Below the pieces are notes generated by a model. The model was not told the origin of the DNA. It searched no databases and worked only from the letters and a program-made list of their open reading frames with translations. A stretch of DNA of 64,000 bases from Moringa oleifera (lineage: Eukaryota; Streptophyta; Magnoliopsida; Brassicales; Moringaceae), in the NCBI GenBank assembly GCA_021397835.1, contig JAJFZO010000889.1:2728001-2792000 (forward strand). Direction: 5' to 3'. The position numbers and the translations under genes were made by a program. Shown here piece after piece: positions 48,922 through 60,800 of this stretch. Each line of letters starts with the position of its first letter. Position 1 is the first letter of the stretch.

Positions 48922-50874
48922 TCATCGACCTATCTGAATGCTGGAATACGTTAATGAAGGTTCACCAGAGCTGACTGATGGAGTAGGTACATGATACATT
49001 GGAACAGGCATTTTCTCTGGCAGCGTAGGCATTGCAGCCTCAAAATTCAGTACCTGAATTGCTTGTCTGATTGAGGGCCTCAGGTTCCGGTCAGGGTGAG
49101 CACACCAGAGTCCAACCGTCATCACGCATTCTGCTTGTCTGTTATCAAACTCCGCCTGGAGTCTCTCGTCAACAGCGGAAATTAAGTTTCCTGTTCCGCG
49201 AAGATCCCAAACCCACTCTACTAAGCCCACTTCAGATTTTCCTTTTGTAGGATCAACTGATTTTCTTCCTGTAACGATTTCCAGGGCTACCACTCCAAAG
49301 CTGTATACATCAGACTCTTTACTAGCCCTTCCTGTGCTTATGTATTCTGGAGCCAGGTAGCCTAAAGTTCCAGCCAGGCCTGTTGTCTGGGGACCGAGCT
49401 CGTGATCCATCAGGCGAGCTAATCCAAAGTCCCCAAGCTTGACATTGAAATTGGAGTCTAGCATTACGTTGCTGGATTTGATGTCCCTGTGCACTACACA
49501 TTGCTCCCACTCTTCGTGAAGATAGAGCAACGCAGAGGCCAAGCCAAGAGATATCTTGTATCTTACAGGCCAAGCAAGAGGACTTCTTCTGCCGAAAAGG
49601 TGGGAATCAAGGCTACCATTTGGCATGAACTCGTATACGAGTAAGAACTCACCTCTGTCATGACACCAGCCTATTAATTGAACCAGATTCCGATGTCTCA
49701 ACCTGCTAATGATCTTCACCTCGGTTATGTACTCCTTTTTCCCTTGCCTGGATCCTCTGGAAATCTTTTTCACTGCAATTGCTGTATCTAAATCATTCAG
49801 GTATCCCCTGTAAACTGCTCCAAACCCTCCTTCTCCCAACTTCCTCTCATCTGAGAAGTTGTTGGTAGCAGAGGCAAGATCTCCATATGAAAACCTTCTT
49901 GGTCCTGCTTCTCTTTCCAGATCTTCGTTGATGGATGTTAAGTTCATTTTCTCTGCTTTTTTCTTTCTCCTTTGCTTCCTCCTCCAGAAAACAATAGATG
50001 CTATGATCACTGCAGCTATCACAACAACCCCAGAGATTGAAACCCCAACTATGATTCCAATCTCTGTTGAATTCCCTGTTGGCTCCTTGATTTCCAAACT
50101 TGAATTGAACTCCCACGATTCAAGTATATGTCGCGCCCCATACATGCCGGTAGCAGCTGAAATCCCAACAGTGATCCATTCAGGCAGAACCGTAGCAAGA
50201 TCAATTATGTAATGGAGACTTGAATTCTCTCGAGAATCAGAGGTCGTCTGATAGGTCCAGGACACACTCAGGTTCTTAGTTGTAGCGTTGTAAGCAATCA
50301 ATGCATCAGCAGTATCTCCACTGTGCAAAGTGGCATTCCAGGAAGTGTACACAGCAGAAGTAATGGAGTTGTTGTTGATACCCACATGGGTATCAACATC
50401 TTCAGGATCCCATTCAGCATTTCTGTAGATGTCGAACTCCACCAGAACAATCTGGTTCGCTGGTGAGTCACTAGTAGTTGTGTTGAACAGGCCCAAGAAC
50501 CCACCAGCTGAATTAGGAGGGATCTGGATTCCTGCAGGAGCAAGGAAGAAAGCGAGCCCGTGGCCGAAATTCTCACGATGTTCAATGTCTATTATGAAGG
50601 AAAAACGGGAACTGAAATCGGAAAGCTTTCCAGTGTGGGAGTCCCAAAGGGGCACCGTGTCTGAATAAGTGACCCAACCAACTTGGGCTATATAGTTGAT
50701 TTCACTAATGAGTTCAACAGATCCAACTCTAGGCACTGCAGATCCCTGGTAGGCTATGTTGCTATTATTCGGGTTAAAGCGAGGAACTTGAAAGGAGACT
50801 GAATCAGCTGAACGGGGAAGAAAAAGGAAGGAAAAGAAAAGAAAACTGAGCAAGTCCTGGAAAGAGTTGGTCAT
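48922..50874 (-). CDS. L-type lectin receptor kinase (clade IX-like), copy 4
   Basis: Single-exon receptor kinase of 650 residues. It has a signal peptide (LLSFLFFSFLFLPRSADS) and a lectin domain at about 26-262, with FFLAPAGIQIPPNSAGGFLGLFN and the segment VEFDIY...HVGINNNSI. The membrane span is about 270-295, followed by a basic stop-transfer run (RRKQRRKKK). The kinase has GEGGFGAVYRG, IAVKKISRG, VVHRDIKSSN, GDFGLARLMD and LGYLAPEY. All catalytic residues are present, so it is predicted to be an active kinase at the plasma membrane. It is most similar to copy 2 through both domains and probably arose from the same tandem duplication series. Confidence 0.94.
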   Translation of the reverse strand: MTNSFQDLLSFLFFSFLFLPRSADSVSFQVPRFNPNNSNIAYQGSAVPRVGSVELISEINYIAQVGWVTYSDTVPLWDSHTGKLSDFSSRFSFIIDIEHRENFGHGLAFFLAPAGIQIPPNSAGGFLGLFNTTTSDSPANQIVLVEFDIYRNAEWDPEDVDTHVGINNNSITSAVYTSWNATLHSGDTADALIAYNATTKNLSVSWTYQTTSDSRENSSLHYIIDLATVLPEWITVGISAATGMYGARHILESWEFNSSLEIKEPTGNSTEIGIIVGVSISGVVVIAAVIIASIVFWRRKQRRKKKAEKMNLTSINEDLEREAGPRRFSYGDLASATNNFSDERKLGEGGFGAVYRGYLNDLDTAIAVKKISRGSRQGKKEYITEVKIISRLRHRNLVQLIGWCHDRGEFLLVYEFMPNGSLDSHLFGRRSPLAWPVRYKISLGLASALLYLHEEWEQCVVHRDIKSSNVMLDSNFNVKLGDFGLARLMDHELGPQTTGLAGTLGYLAPEYISTGRASKESDVYSFGVVALEIVTGRKSVDPTKGKSEVGLVEWVWDLRGTGNLISAVDERLQAEFDNRQAECVMTVGLWCAHPDRNLRPSIRQAIQVLNFEAAMPTLPEKMPVPMYHVPTPSVSSGEPSLTYSSIQIGR

Positions 50875-53354
50875 GGCAAGGGGAGCAGAGGGAATTCAGC
50901 AGATCAGCAGCCGGAAACCGCCACAGGTTTCAATATAACGATGCTACTACTGTTCTGTTCTTGATGAGCAAGTTTCCAACCAGATATAATATTATATCTC
51001 GACGAAGCTTCAAGAAAATTGATATGATTCCTTCTGGAAATGCATAAAGAAAACTGCAGTTCCACATCTGTTGCCGGCATTACAGAGTCAAAATTGAATT
51101 AAGCCTGGGAAAGACCACTATCACGACAACCTTAAAGGATTAAAAAACTCTTGCGTTCAAATTACCTTTGGGTTATGCAACTGAACCAGATTGGCACCCA
51201 GTTTCAACCTGGTTGAGCTTATCTGCTGACTCCACTGTGGACATGTCAATGCCTGAAGAAAATATATACAACAGCCCCTGGAAAAGAAATATATAAAATC
51301 AAATATCTAGAAACAGGCCAAAATTGCAGGTAACATGATTATTTCTTCAATTTTACTAGGAGTCCTGTCTGTGAAAAACAATAATGGGAAGAAAAAGGGA
51401 AAGTAGCTGAGGCCTCAATACAAAAAGAATGTTCCCTGTTGAATCAGAACAGGCAGCAAAATCAGTGTAGCATTTCAGACAACGACTTTGAAGAATCCAG
51501 GACCACAACTGTCTGGCAATGGCTACATAAAAGATTTTGGTACTTTCTGTATTTTATATCCCCAAGAAGCTCCATTAACAGAGGATTCATATCCCTGCAA
51601 ATGCATATACAAACTGAGTTTGTTGCTTAGCTACAAAGTAGTCGACTTTGAAACCTAATATAAAAATGAACAACGACAACAGATATCCTTAAACTTATCT
51701 TTTTCTTTTTTCTGATGAGACAAACCTTAAACTTTAAACAGTTATCTATCTGTCTGATAGAGTTGGCTTCAACCTTTCATACCTTAAATGAAGCCGTAAT
51801 GGTTGCTAAACCCAATAGTTCCTTTACTTTACACTACCAAATTATTGGGAGGACTCCAATGGTAAATGAGATTCCTATAATGACATGATCAGTGTCCCAT
51901 GATCCTTTTAGACAGTTTATATGAGATTTGATTTTTTAATTTTATAAATAATTTAAAATTATATGATAAAATTAATTTTTAAAATTGAAGAGATAAACTT
52001 AAAATATAGTATATAATTTATTTAAATTATTTTTTAAAAAATTATTAACAAAAAATTATTAATTTTTTATAACATTAAGTGAAGGTTCAAATTAAACTAA
52101 AATAAAACTTCACATGCAAATTAGCCAAATTGAAATGACAAGACTTAAGTTGAAATTTAGACAAAAATCTCAAGAACTGTTTTTTATATATTTTTTAAAA
52201 ATTTGCAACCATAATTTTTTTTAAATATATATTTTTAGTATATGAAAAATTAAATTTTTTTTGATAATAATTTAAATATTTTTTTATATTTATGAAATTT
52301 AATATTAGAATTCATTGTACACTATCTATTCTCAATTTTTTTATATTTTTTTACAATGTTCAATTTGATTCAAATTGGTAAATCAGATTTATTATTTTTT
52401 GAACATCGTTATTTATTTGGCACAAATAAACATCAAGGTTTTATATAATATTTATTTTGAAATTAATTTTAAAATATATTATATTAAAATTTATATATTA
52501 AATAATCTAAAAATAACAAAATATTAAAAATTATGATAAATATATAAAAAAAACTCTTATTTTGTCTAAATTTCAACTTAAGTCTTGTCATTTCAATTTG
52601 GTTAATTTACATATAAAGTTTTAATTTAGTTTAATTTAGACCTTCACTTAATATTATAAAAAATTAATAGTTTTTATTAATAAAATATTTTTAAAATAAT
52701 TCAAATAAATTATACACTCTAGTTTAAGTTTATCTCTTAAATTTTAAAAAATTTCTATTCATAAAATATTTCTTTGAAACTTTTTAAATTAAAATTTTAG
52801 ATATATATTTTTAATATTCAAAAAATTTGAAAATTTTTATAAAGAGTCTTGAACATTTTTTTTCATCCATATAAAATTTCGATATCAAAATTCATTACAT
52901 AAGATCTTTAATTTGAATATTTGAATATTCAGATTTTTTGATTAAGTTAAAATTTACAAAACTTAAAAATTCAAAATTGATGTAATTAAAATAACATAGT
53001 TTAAATTGAAATTGAACAAAGTTTTAAATTTTTTTATGTGTTAAGAAAAGGTTATTAGTTATTGAAAAAAGTGGGCTTCTGAGGTGGCAGATTGGGCCCC
53101 CTCTTCCCTGTCCAAATTCAAGCTGGGCCCGAGGTTTGCCCACAATCCAGAAATCTTTTTTTTTTTTTCCTAATTACAATTGCTTGAACAAATCAAGGAC
53201 AACAACCATAACCTATTTTAAACAATAAGCTTCCAACAGCTAAATTCCAAAAATTGATTGGTCTGATTAAGCTTTGGTTTTCCCCTAATCTTTATTTTGT
53301 TAGAATTCCATGATTTTTGAGGCTTCATGTTGTTATTTTCTATGAGAAAAAGCA
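50875..53354. other. intergenic with long foldback
   Basis: 50875-51900 is the 5' flank of kinase copy 4, with no other recognisable feature. 51900-53050 is AT-rich and contains the foldback structure reported separately. 53050-53354 is the likely promoter of the NHL-type gene. Confidence 0.6.
51980..52750. repeat. foldback element, arms about 190 bp
   Basis: The segment at about 51980-52166 is the reverse complement of about 52560-52750, with scattered mismatches and a spacer of about 390 nt. The inner 42 nt (52125-52166 against 52560-52601) match perfectly. The spacer is AT-rich and non-coding. This could be one foldback transposon or two inverted copies of one dispersed AT-rich repeat. 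If transcribed it would form a long hairpin RNA. Confidence 0.85.
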
Positions 53355-54008
53355 ATGGCCATGCTTCACCCTGGATGCTACCATTCCTCCAGGTCCACCA
53401 GATCCTGGAGCTTCCCCAGAATCTTTCTCACGTTCTTCACAGCATTAATCACAATAACCATCCTCATTTCCAAACTAAAAGTGTTCCTCACCGTCCCCTT
53501 GGGTCCTCGAGCACCTCTGATCCAGCTAAACTCACTTTCCATTCCATATTTCGCCATCACAAACGCCAACATGGCCGGCATTTGGATCGCCAACCTCACC
53601 CTGTATAATCCGAACCAGGCCCTGGAATTGTACATGAACCACATCGAAGCTTCCATTTTCTACAAACAAGACAATGCGCTATCTGTTACTTCCGTGCATG
53701 ATTTTGAGTTGGAGTCCGACGAGGAAAGGGTAATGTACGTGAAGTTTACGACGACAGGGAAGGAAGGTGACCAGCCGATCGTTGAGTATCCATTGTTGAG
53801 GGAGATTGAAGAGGATTTGAAGAGAAGGAAAGTGGAGTTCAGCCTGAGAATGAGTATAATGGGTACGTACAAGATTGGGTGGTGGTCAAGGCATGCACTT
53901 TTGACTCTTTATTGCATGGATTTGGATCTAGGGTTTGTGGATGGCACCGCAGATTTGATTGGTGGCGGCCCTAGGGATTGTCTGGTTCTATTGATGCTAG
54001 CTGACTGA
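53355..54008 (+). CDS. NDR1/HIN1-like (LEA_2) membrane protein
   Basis: Single-exon gene for a 217-residue protein of the plant NHL/YLS9 type. A short basic N-terminus (HSSRSTRSW) precedes one membrane span at about 24-45 (IFLTFFTALITITILIS). The rest is a beta-rich LEA_2-like domain, with the typical pattern of an outward-facing beta-sandwich and an NxTLYNPN-like motif near 80-87. It ends with the family pattern of a Cys in strand YCMDLDLGF, then GGGPRDCLVLL. Members sit at the plasma membrane or endoplasmic reticulum and many are linked to pathogen or senescence responses; the role here is inferred from family only. The start ATG follows AAAAAGCA, a reasonable plant context. It stands alone on the plus strand beside the lectin kinase cluster. 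Confidence 0.82.
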   Translation: MAMLHPGCYHSSRSTRSWSFPRIFLTFFTALITITILISKLKVFLTVPLGPRAPLIQLNSLSIPYFAITNANMAGIWIANLTLYNPNQALELYMNHIEASIFYKQDNALSVTSVHDFELESDEERVMYVKFTTTGKEGDQPIVEYPLLREIEEDLKRRKVEFSLRMSIMGTYKIGWWSRHALLTLYCMDLDLGFVDGTADLIGGGPRDCLVLLMLAD

Positions 54009-57000
54009 ATATGAGGAAAAGGGAAACGTTAAAGAGAAAATATTGTAGGAAGAATATGTTCATTGTTTTTCTTTTTCTTTTCTTTTGTTTTATACTGCAC
54101 AAAAAAGTAGATTTAGATTTACTGAGATATGCTACCATTTACAATTTAAATCATAAGATGCTTGAGGATTGAATTTGATGTCGTTTTTATCTTTTTTAAC
54201 ATAAACATTAGTAAAGAATATGTTTGTGATTGATGTGATTATAAAATTAAATAAGTTGATTTAAATCATCAAAATAAAATAACGATCCTTCGATCTTATT
54301 TTTTAAAGACAAAGAATATATTCAAGACCAATAAATTGATACCAACTAAAAAATATAATTAAAATGCGTGTTGGGCTTTAAAATCATAAAAAAATTAAAA
54401 AAATAATCAGAATAATTTTTAATGATTCATAACTTAATATAAAAAGAAAAAAGATAATTAAATCATATTATGTGTTTATTTATTTTCTAAAAGATTAGCT
54501 AATTGAATTTGAAACTTTATAATATGAAATTTTGTAGAAATATTTAGAGGGAAAGGTACCATTTTTAAAGACTTTTGCTTTAGTCATGATATCTTGTATG
54601 GCATGCATATATCTTTTGATTATGAATATAGTTGATGACTCGAAAGATGATTTTCATTTTAATTATACACAACATTCTTACACCCACTTTGAGGATTTTG
54701 TTGTACTGCAGAGATATTCGAATTCATTAAGAAATAGAGAGAGGGATCGATATTGTTCTTGGAGAGGTTATTATAAATTAAGGCTCATTATTCTGATGCA
54801 TGAGAGAAACAAGTAAACATTGTATTAATTTCGACATTCCAATGTTGGATTAACATAGTCAAATACTGCGGCTCTCAAGACTACATATTCCTAAAGCTTA
54901 GTTTATGTATCTTCTTGTTTCTTTGCCTTGAAAAAACAATATTAAATCGTAATCTAAAACCAAGTTGCCTATATATCGATAAAATTAATTGATCAATGTC
55001 ACAACTGCATATTAGTGTTTCTAACATTAATCAAATTAATATATACATTTTGAAGATGCAGCATAACCCATTTTAACCCAAAACCTAGAAATCAAAGCAT
55101 CTTCAAAGGAAGTTGCAATGGGATATATTTTTGGGAATGGAGAGAGACAAACCCTAGCTGAGTTGGTAGCATAAAAGTCCAAGAAAGTAAGAACATCTTT
55201 ACTCTCTTCAAGTTCTCATTGAAACCCATGCATTGGGACTGAAGGTTTTACCAAAAGTTAACGTGAAAGGCAACTTTGTTCAAGACATGATCATGTGGGT
55301 ACTGAGCATCAGAAGGAACAGGCTTCTCCTCCTTTCAGAAAAAGGGTCATATCTTCCTTCCTTGGATGGAGAAAATCGAGATTTGTGATAAAGTTCATAA
55401 ACTGAAAAAGATAAGCAAGCTTTGATGTCTCCGCAATATTATTAAATTAACACAAAGTGTATACCTTTTTTCTTGGTATACTATACATATCATTTGTTGA
55501 TCATTGACACCTGGCCTAGCTCGCAGCAGGAGGCACAGGAGCTGCATTACTTTAATGATCTAATCTTGATTTTGGGTTTCATTAAACCAAGAACCTACTA
55601 AAAAATTTCTCATTGATCAACACCGAATCTTATTGGTCCAACAAATCATACCCACATGGGCATTAACCAATTGCAAGTTGTGGTTCAGGGGACTGGCAGC
55701 GTGCCTTTATGATATATAAATTATCAGTTTCTTGACTAGACAATATATGTTACTGTAATTATTAAAGTGCTTAGTGTTTTCTAAGTGATAATGCAACCAA
55801 CTTGTCTAAGTGTGCAATATGTGGCTTCCAGTTCCAAGTTGAATCTCTCCTCTCTTTTTTTCGGCCAGAAAACATACTCTGAGACACTAGTGGTTCAGGT
55901 ACTCTGAAGGTTGTCTGCCATTGGCTGAGCTCCATATGAGCGTGCTGAGACTGCCCTCGGTTGGTGGATGATGATTCTGGCCATTCACACATGTGAGCGA
56001 CACATATGTACTTGCTAGGTTTCTATGCTTTGCATATCCCATATTAATAATACAGAAAACAATGGCAGTATTCTATATATTAATGTCATGAAAGATTTGT
56101 GTATCAGGGCAAAGTTTTTAAAGTTGTACTTATGGCTGCGATGCCTCTTGAGTCAGATAGAAAATGCGGAGCAAGAGAAAAGGCATACCAGGACAGGAAG
56201 GAAGCGAAGAATAATAAGCAAAAACGTACAGAAGGTTTCTTGTGATTTAATTGTTTGTTTACTTAATGAACTTGGGGATCAAAAATAAGGTAAACCTTTA
56301 TGATCTGCGTTTTTACTTGCAAAAGACATAAAGCTTTCTAGGGGAACTAATTAAGTAACTAGACTGATTAATTAGTACATTTGAGGGAAGTATGGAAGCT
56401 CCATCATTCTGGAAAACAAAACCTAGCTACTTACTCATCTGCTAGATTTTCAGGTTAGTAATTTGACTTTTGTTTACAAGATAGGGTAGTTGAAGCTGCC
56501 AAATGCTTTTATATTTACAAGGACAAGGCATATAACTTTGTATTCTAGGTTTATATATATACTAAAAGGAAAAGGAGAGGGAATTACCAACTCAGGGAAT
56601 TTGCCAGAAGTTCAGAAGCCAGGAAGAATATTTAGTATTCATGATTTTGAACCAAAAATTAAAGAAGAAACTGGAGCATCTCTTTCTCTAACTCCTGCAT
56701 CCTGTCTGATTGCATGGAGATACCCCAGAACTTGCCTGTAAGCCTGCAAATTCAACAAAATCCATGCAAGAACTTTCAAATCATCAAACCTGTACGGAAA
56801 AAAAGATTTCTGATACCTGAGAGGAGAACAAACACCTGTTGAAGTTCCAGCAGCTAGCTATGATGTTGATGATCAAGAGGATCTTTTTAATTACTTCATG
56901 AAGTTCTTTAAATCACCCAACATAAACAAACTACATGTGTGACAATTTCCAAATTAAACTATACTCTTTTCACCTTATTGTAGCAGTACCATTTGCATAC

Positions 57001-57660
57001 TTTTTGATACACAATGTGAACTCGATATGATGATTTTTCTTTTGTTTTTAATCCTTTTGGGTTAATCATTTGATCCAACACTATACATGAAATGAGATGC
57101 TCTCTTTGCCCCCAAATCTTTTTCTCTACAAATCCTATATTATGTCCCTTTTATAAATTCTTGAAAAAAAAAATTAATTCAAACATGAAACTCAAAATCA
57201 CAATGCAATCACTATTTAATAAAACTTATGTAATAAACTCGAGGCAAAAAAATTTAATTAGAAGTATTGTATTAATGTATTATTTAATTTAAATTTTGTA
57301 GATAATTTAATTTTTTTATAAATTTAATAAAATACAAAAATTTAGACTCAATGTTGATATTTGTAAAATTAAATTGACGTTTTGTAAATTCATATCATTT
57401 TTTATTGATATATGTTAGATGACGGATCACGATCGTTAATTTTAATATTACACATAAATTTTGATATACATTTAAATTTTAAAAAAAAATTCTTGAAAAG
57501 AATAACATTCTGATGATCACGAGTCTGATTTAACAGTGTTTTTCAAAATACAAGATGTATATATTTTAAATAATGCAACTTTTAGTACTATTTTTGGAAT
57601 GGGAAATACTTCAAAATCTGCCCTTAGCCAGCTCTACTTTCACCCAATACCCACTTTGTT
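54009..57660. other. intergenic, no recognised gene
   Basis: 54180-54560 is AT-rich. 54600-57600 has mixed composition with only short, unconvincing open frames. One minus-strand frame at 55771-55992 is discussed as a finding. The last few hundred bases are the likely promoter of the MADS-box gene. Confidence 0.55.
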
Positions 57661-57732
57661 GGTTATAGAGCTCCTGATGACAATCCAGACCAGCTGCTGA
57701 TCATCCACAAAAGTGTATCTTTGACAGACCTG

Positions 57733-57825
57733 GTAAGCTTGTCTTCTAATCTTCTTTAAGCTAACAGTACTTGAAAAAATCATTCTGACTGTCTCTTCCT
57801 CTCTTCTGCTCTTTTCCATTTTCAG
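57733..57825 (+). other. candidate 5'UTR intron of the MADS-box gene
   Basis: A donor G|GTAAGC at 57733 and a pyrimidine-rich acceptor CATTTTCAG ending at 57825 bracket 93 nt. This ends 38 nt before the ATG. Confidence 0.55.
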
Positions 57826-57863
57826 TACTGTAGAAAACCCTAGAAACTGCGAGAGCAAAGGAT

Positions 57864-60800
57864 ATGGCAAGAGGGAAGATTGTGATTCAAAGGATCGATA
57901 ATTCTGCGAGCAGGCAAGTGACTTTCTCTAAAAGAAGAAAGGGTTTGATTAAGAAGGCAAAGGAGCTGGCAATTCTCTGTGATGCAGAAGTTGGTCTTGT
58001 GATATTCTCCAGCACTGGCAAACTCTATGAATTTGCAAGCACCAGGTTTCAACTTTTCTTTTCCTACTCCTGCTTTATCTTTTGGCATTTTGATAACAGT
58101 GCCATAAAGTCTTTTGCAGTACCAAGTTCATATATTATTTCATTATAAATGGTATGTCATATATGTCTGAAGATGATGAAAGTACTGTTTTCTTGCTAGC
58201 TACTCATGCATCTATGAAACATGTATACTTCCTTTTTGTTCTTGAAGATCTGCAGTAATAACCCTTTTGCATGGCATTCACTCGGTTGAAAGTATGGCAG
58301 CCTCTTGAATCTACAAGACATTGCATAAATATATGTGATGCTTTTGTTAAGGACAGAAAAAGACTTATGATGTATGAACATTACAAAAAGATTAGGAGTA
58401 TCCCCTAGCCTCATCAAAAAATTTTATTAGAGCTTTTAGTATAAGTCCCTGAGCAACAAAAATGAAACAAAGATGGGAAAGTTAATAGCTTTGATATCTC
58501 AGAGTCTTTAGTTAAACTGAGACAGAGAAAATGATCATTTGGTTGAAAGTAGAGAGGAATATATGATGATGAGAGAATAGTGGATGCTTTACCTAAATTC
58601 TATTAGTAGAGTTAGTTCTTTACCGTATACATATCATCCATGAGCTTAATTAATTAAAGCTTAATTTATATATATATTGTCTTCATTTAGGTTCATTACA
58701 CCCTGATAACAACATAAATCTGCTATGGTTATTAATTAATAAGAAGTTCTAATTAAGTGAATTATGTCATAATAATAAGAGTTTATATAGAAACTCCAAT
58801 TAAATTTTGTTTTTTCAATATTATGAAGGTGCATAATTTATTGAATGAAGTTGCTCTCTCACAATGTAGTGTTTACAGAGAGCTTAGAATTTTAAATGAC
58901 TACATCATCCAAATGAACAATGTTCATCAAACAAGCTTCAAGTTCCCAGATACCTTAGACATCTACTTAAGTTGGAATGTCTTTCTTTTTGCTTTATTGC
59001 ATCTTATACTTTTCTGCCTAACTACAACAGCATTTTTAATTATATACATGTTCATATTTATCTTGGTATATAATTATATCATGTGTTGTTAGTAGTTGGC
59101 AAGCCGTAAATTTCAAATTTCCAAAAGATAAAATTATTGAAACTCTAACTTCTCTAACAACTAGATTCAAACCCCACATAGATTTGCTTTACCTTAGTTA
59201 AGAACTTCAGACAAATTTACATTTTTATAGTAAACCCCTTTTTTTTAACCTATTAATTTGTGATAATTTTCTCATGAATATATTAGGTTTTGAAAAAGAG
59301 AATAAATGTTATATTGGTTTCAATTTTTTTTTATCTTTTTTCAAAAGATAAGGATTTATTTTTACAATTTATTATACTAATAAGTGATAAAAAAATAAAT
59401 AAAATAAATCTTATTTATTGATTTCATTCGATTGTCAAGTATCTACATCTTTTCAAGAGATCAAAAAAATCTAATTTTTGCCAACTTTTGTACCAACCCT
59501 TGAAAAATAATATCATGTATTTAATGTCAAATATTATGAAAAATATATGTATATCTCATCAAAAGAACAACAAAATATATAAGCCTTTTGCACAAACTTT
59601 ATACCAACCCCACGAAAATCATACCATGCATTTAAATGTCAAACATTGCAAAACTATAAGAATACTTTAGTTTACAATTAATGTAAATTAGATACCTAGA
59701 CATTTATCCTTCTGTGAAGGGCAAACCAAAGATAAAACCTAACAGGAGAAAAGAGCTGTGAGAGAACCAACCCATCTTTTAGTGGCAAAGCTTAAAAGAA
59801 AATCATGCATCATACTTGGTGGAATGATCAAATCGCTTCTCTAAAGTGATAGTTTTGAGTCCTCTCCTGGTAGGCAAGCAGCCATCTATACATATCATCT
59901 CAATATAGTTCCTCCAAATGCTCATAGGTTGTAGCCAAAAGGAATGAAAGAATATGTGGTAGGACTTAGGAGTCTATAAAAATGATATTGTAACATATCT
60001 CAAATGTCAACTTAGTTTTAGAAAACTTCATGAGCAAATAGCCAACATAAAACTACCAAGTTTTCTTCTTCAAGGCTACCATGCAAACACATCACACATT
60101 CTGCTTTTGATGATGTTGAGAATGGAATTCAAAACCCATCCCCTCACAAGTAATGCCTTGCAACTACTAAAACTTCAGAGGGCATGTGCTGTTCTTGTCA
60201 TTGGGCCATACTGTAAAAAGAAAGCCTAAAAGACTCTGTGTTTCTCTGAGCAGTTACATACCTTTCTTGTCCATTTTCCTTCGTATGCCCTTCCCTGTTA
60301 TACAAAACAGAATACAGTTATGCCAAAGGACAGGAACTTCCAGATTCTTGCATGATAGCATGGTTTTGTCTCATCATAGTTAATCAATAGAATAATGGAG
60401 GCTTATTGTTAAGTCCTTGCAACACCAAAAATTGTCAGGGAACTCCAATCATTTTCAGTCTTAGCCACAGTCCTGAAGAAAACCAGTGCAACAGCAGAAA
60501 CCAACATAAGTAACCCAAATAAGTGTTTGATTGCTTCTCTCAAAGGTCCATGTACCTCTCTATTAGTTAAACTGATGATCAGCATCTTTCTATGCCAAGA
60601 GTTAAAGAAAAAGCATGAAAGAGAGAAAATGACTTAATGTCAACCTCGGCAACAGTCTCAAATTTTTAAATAAATGTCTTCTATGTAGATGTGGTGCAAC
60701 CACGCAGAGAAAACATGCCCCATCCCCCAAAACAAAATGTTCCTCAAGAGAAGAAATACAACAGAAGAAAAAGGAAGAAATAGAACAGAAGAGAAAGAAA

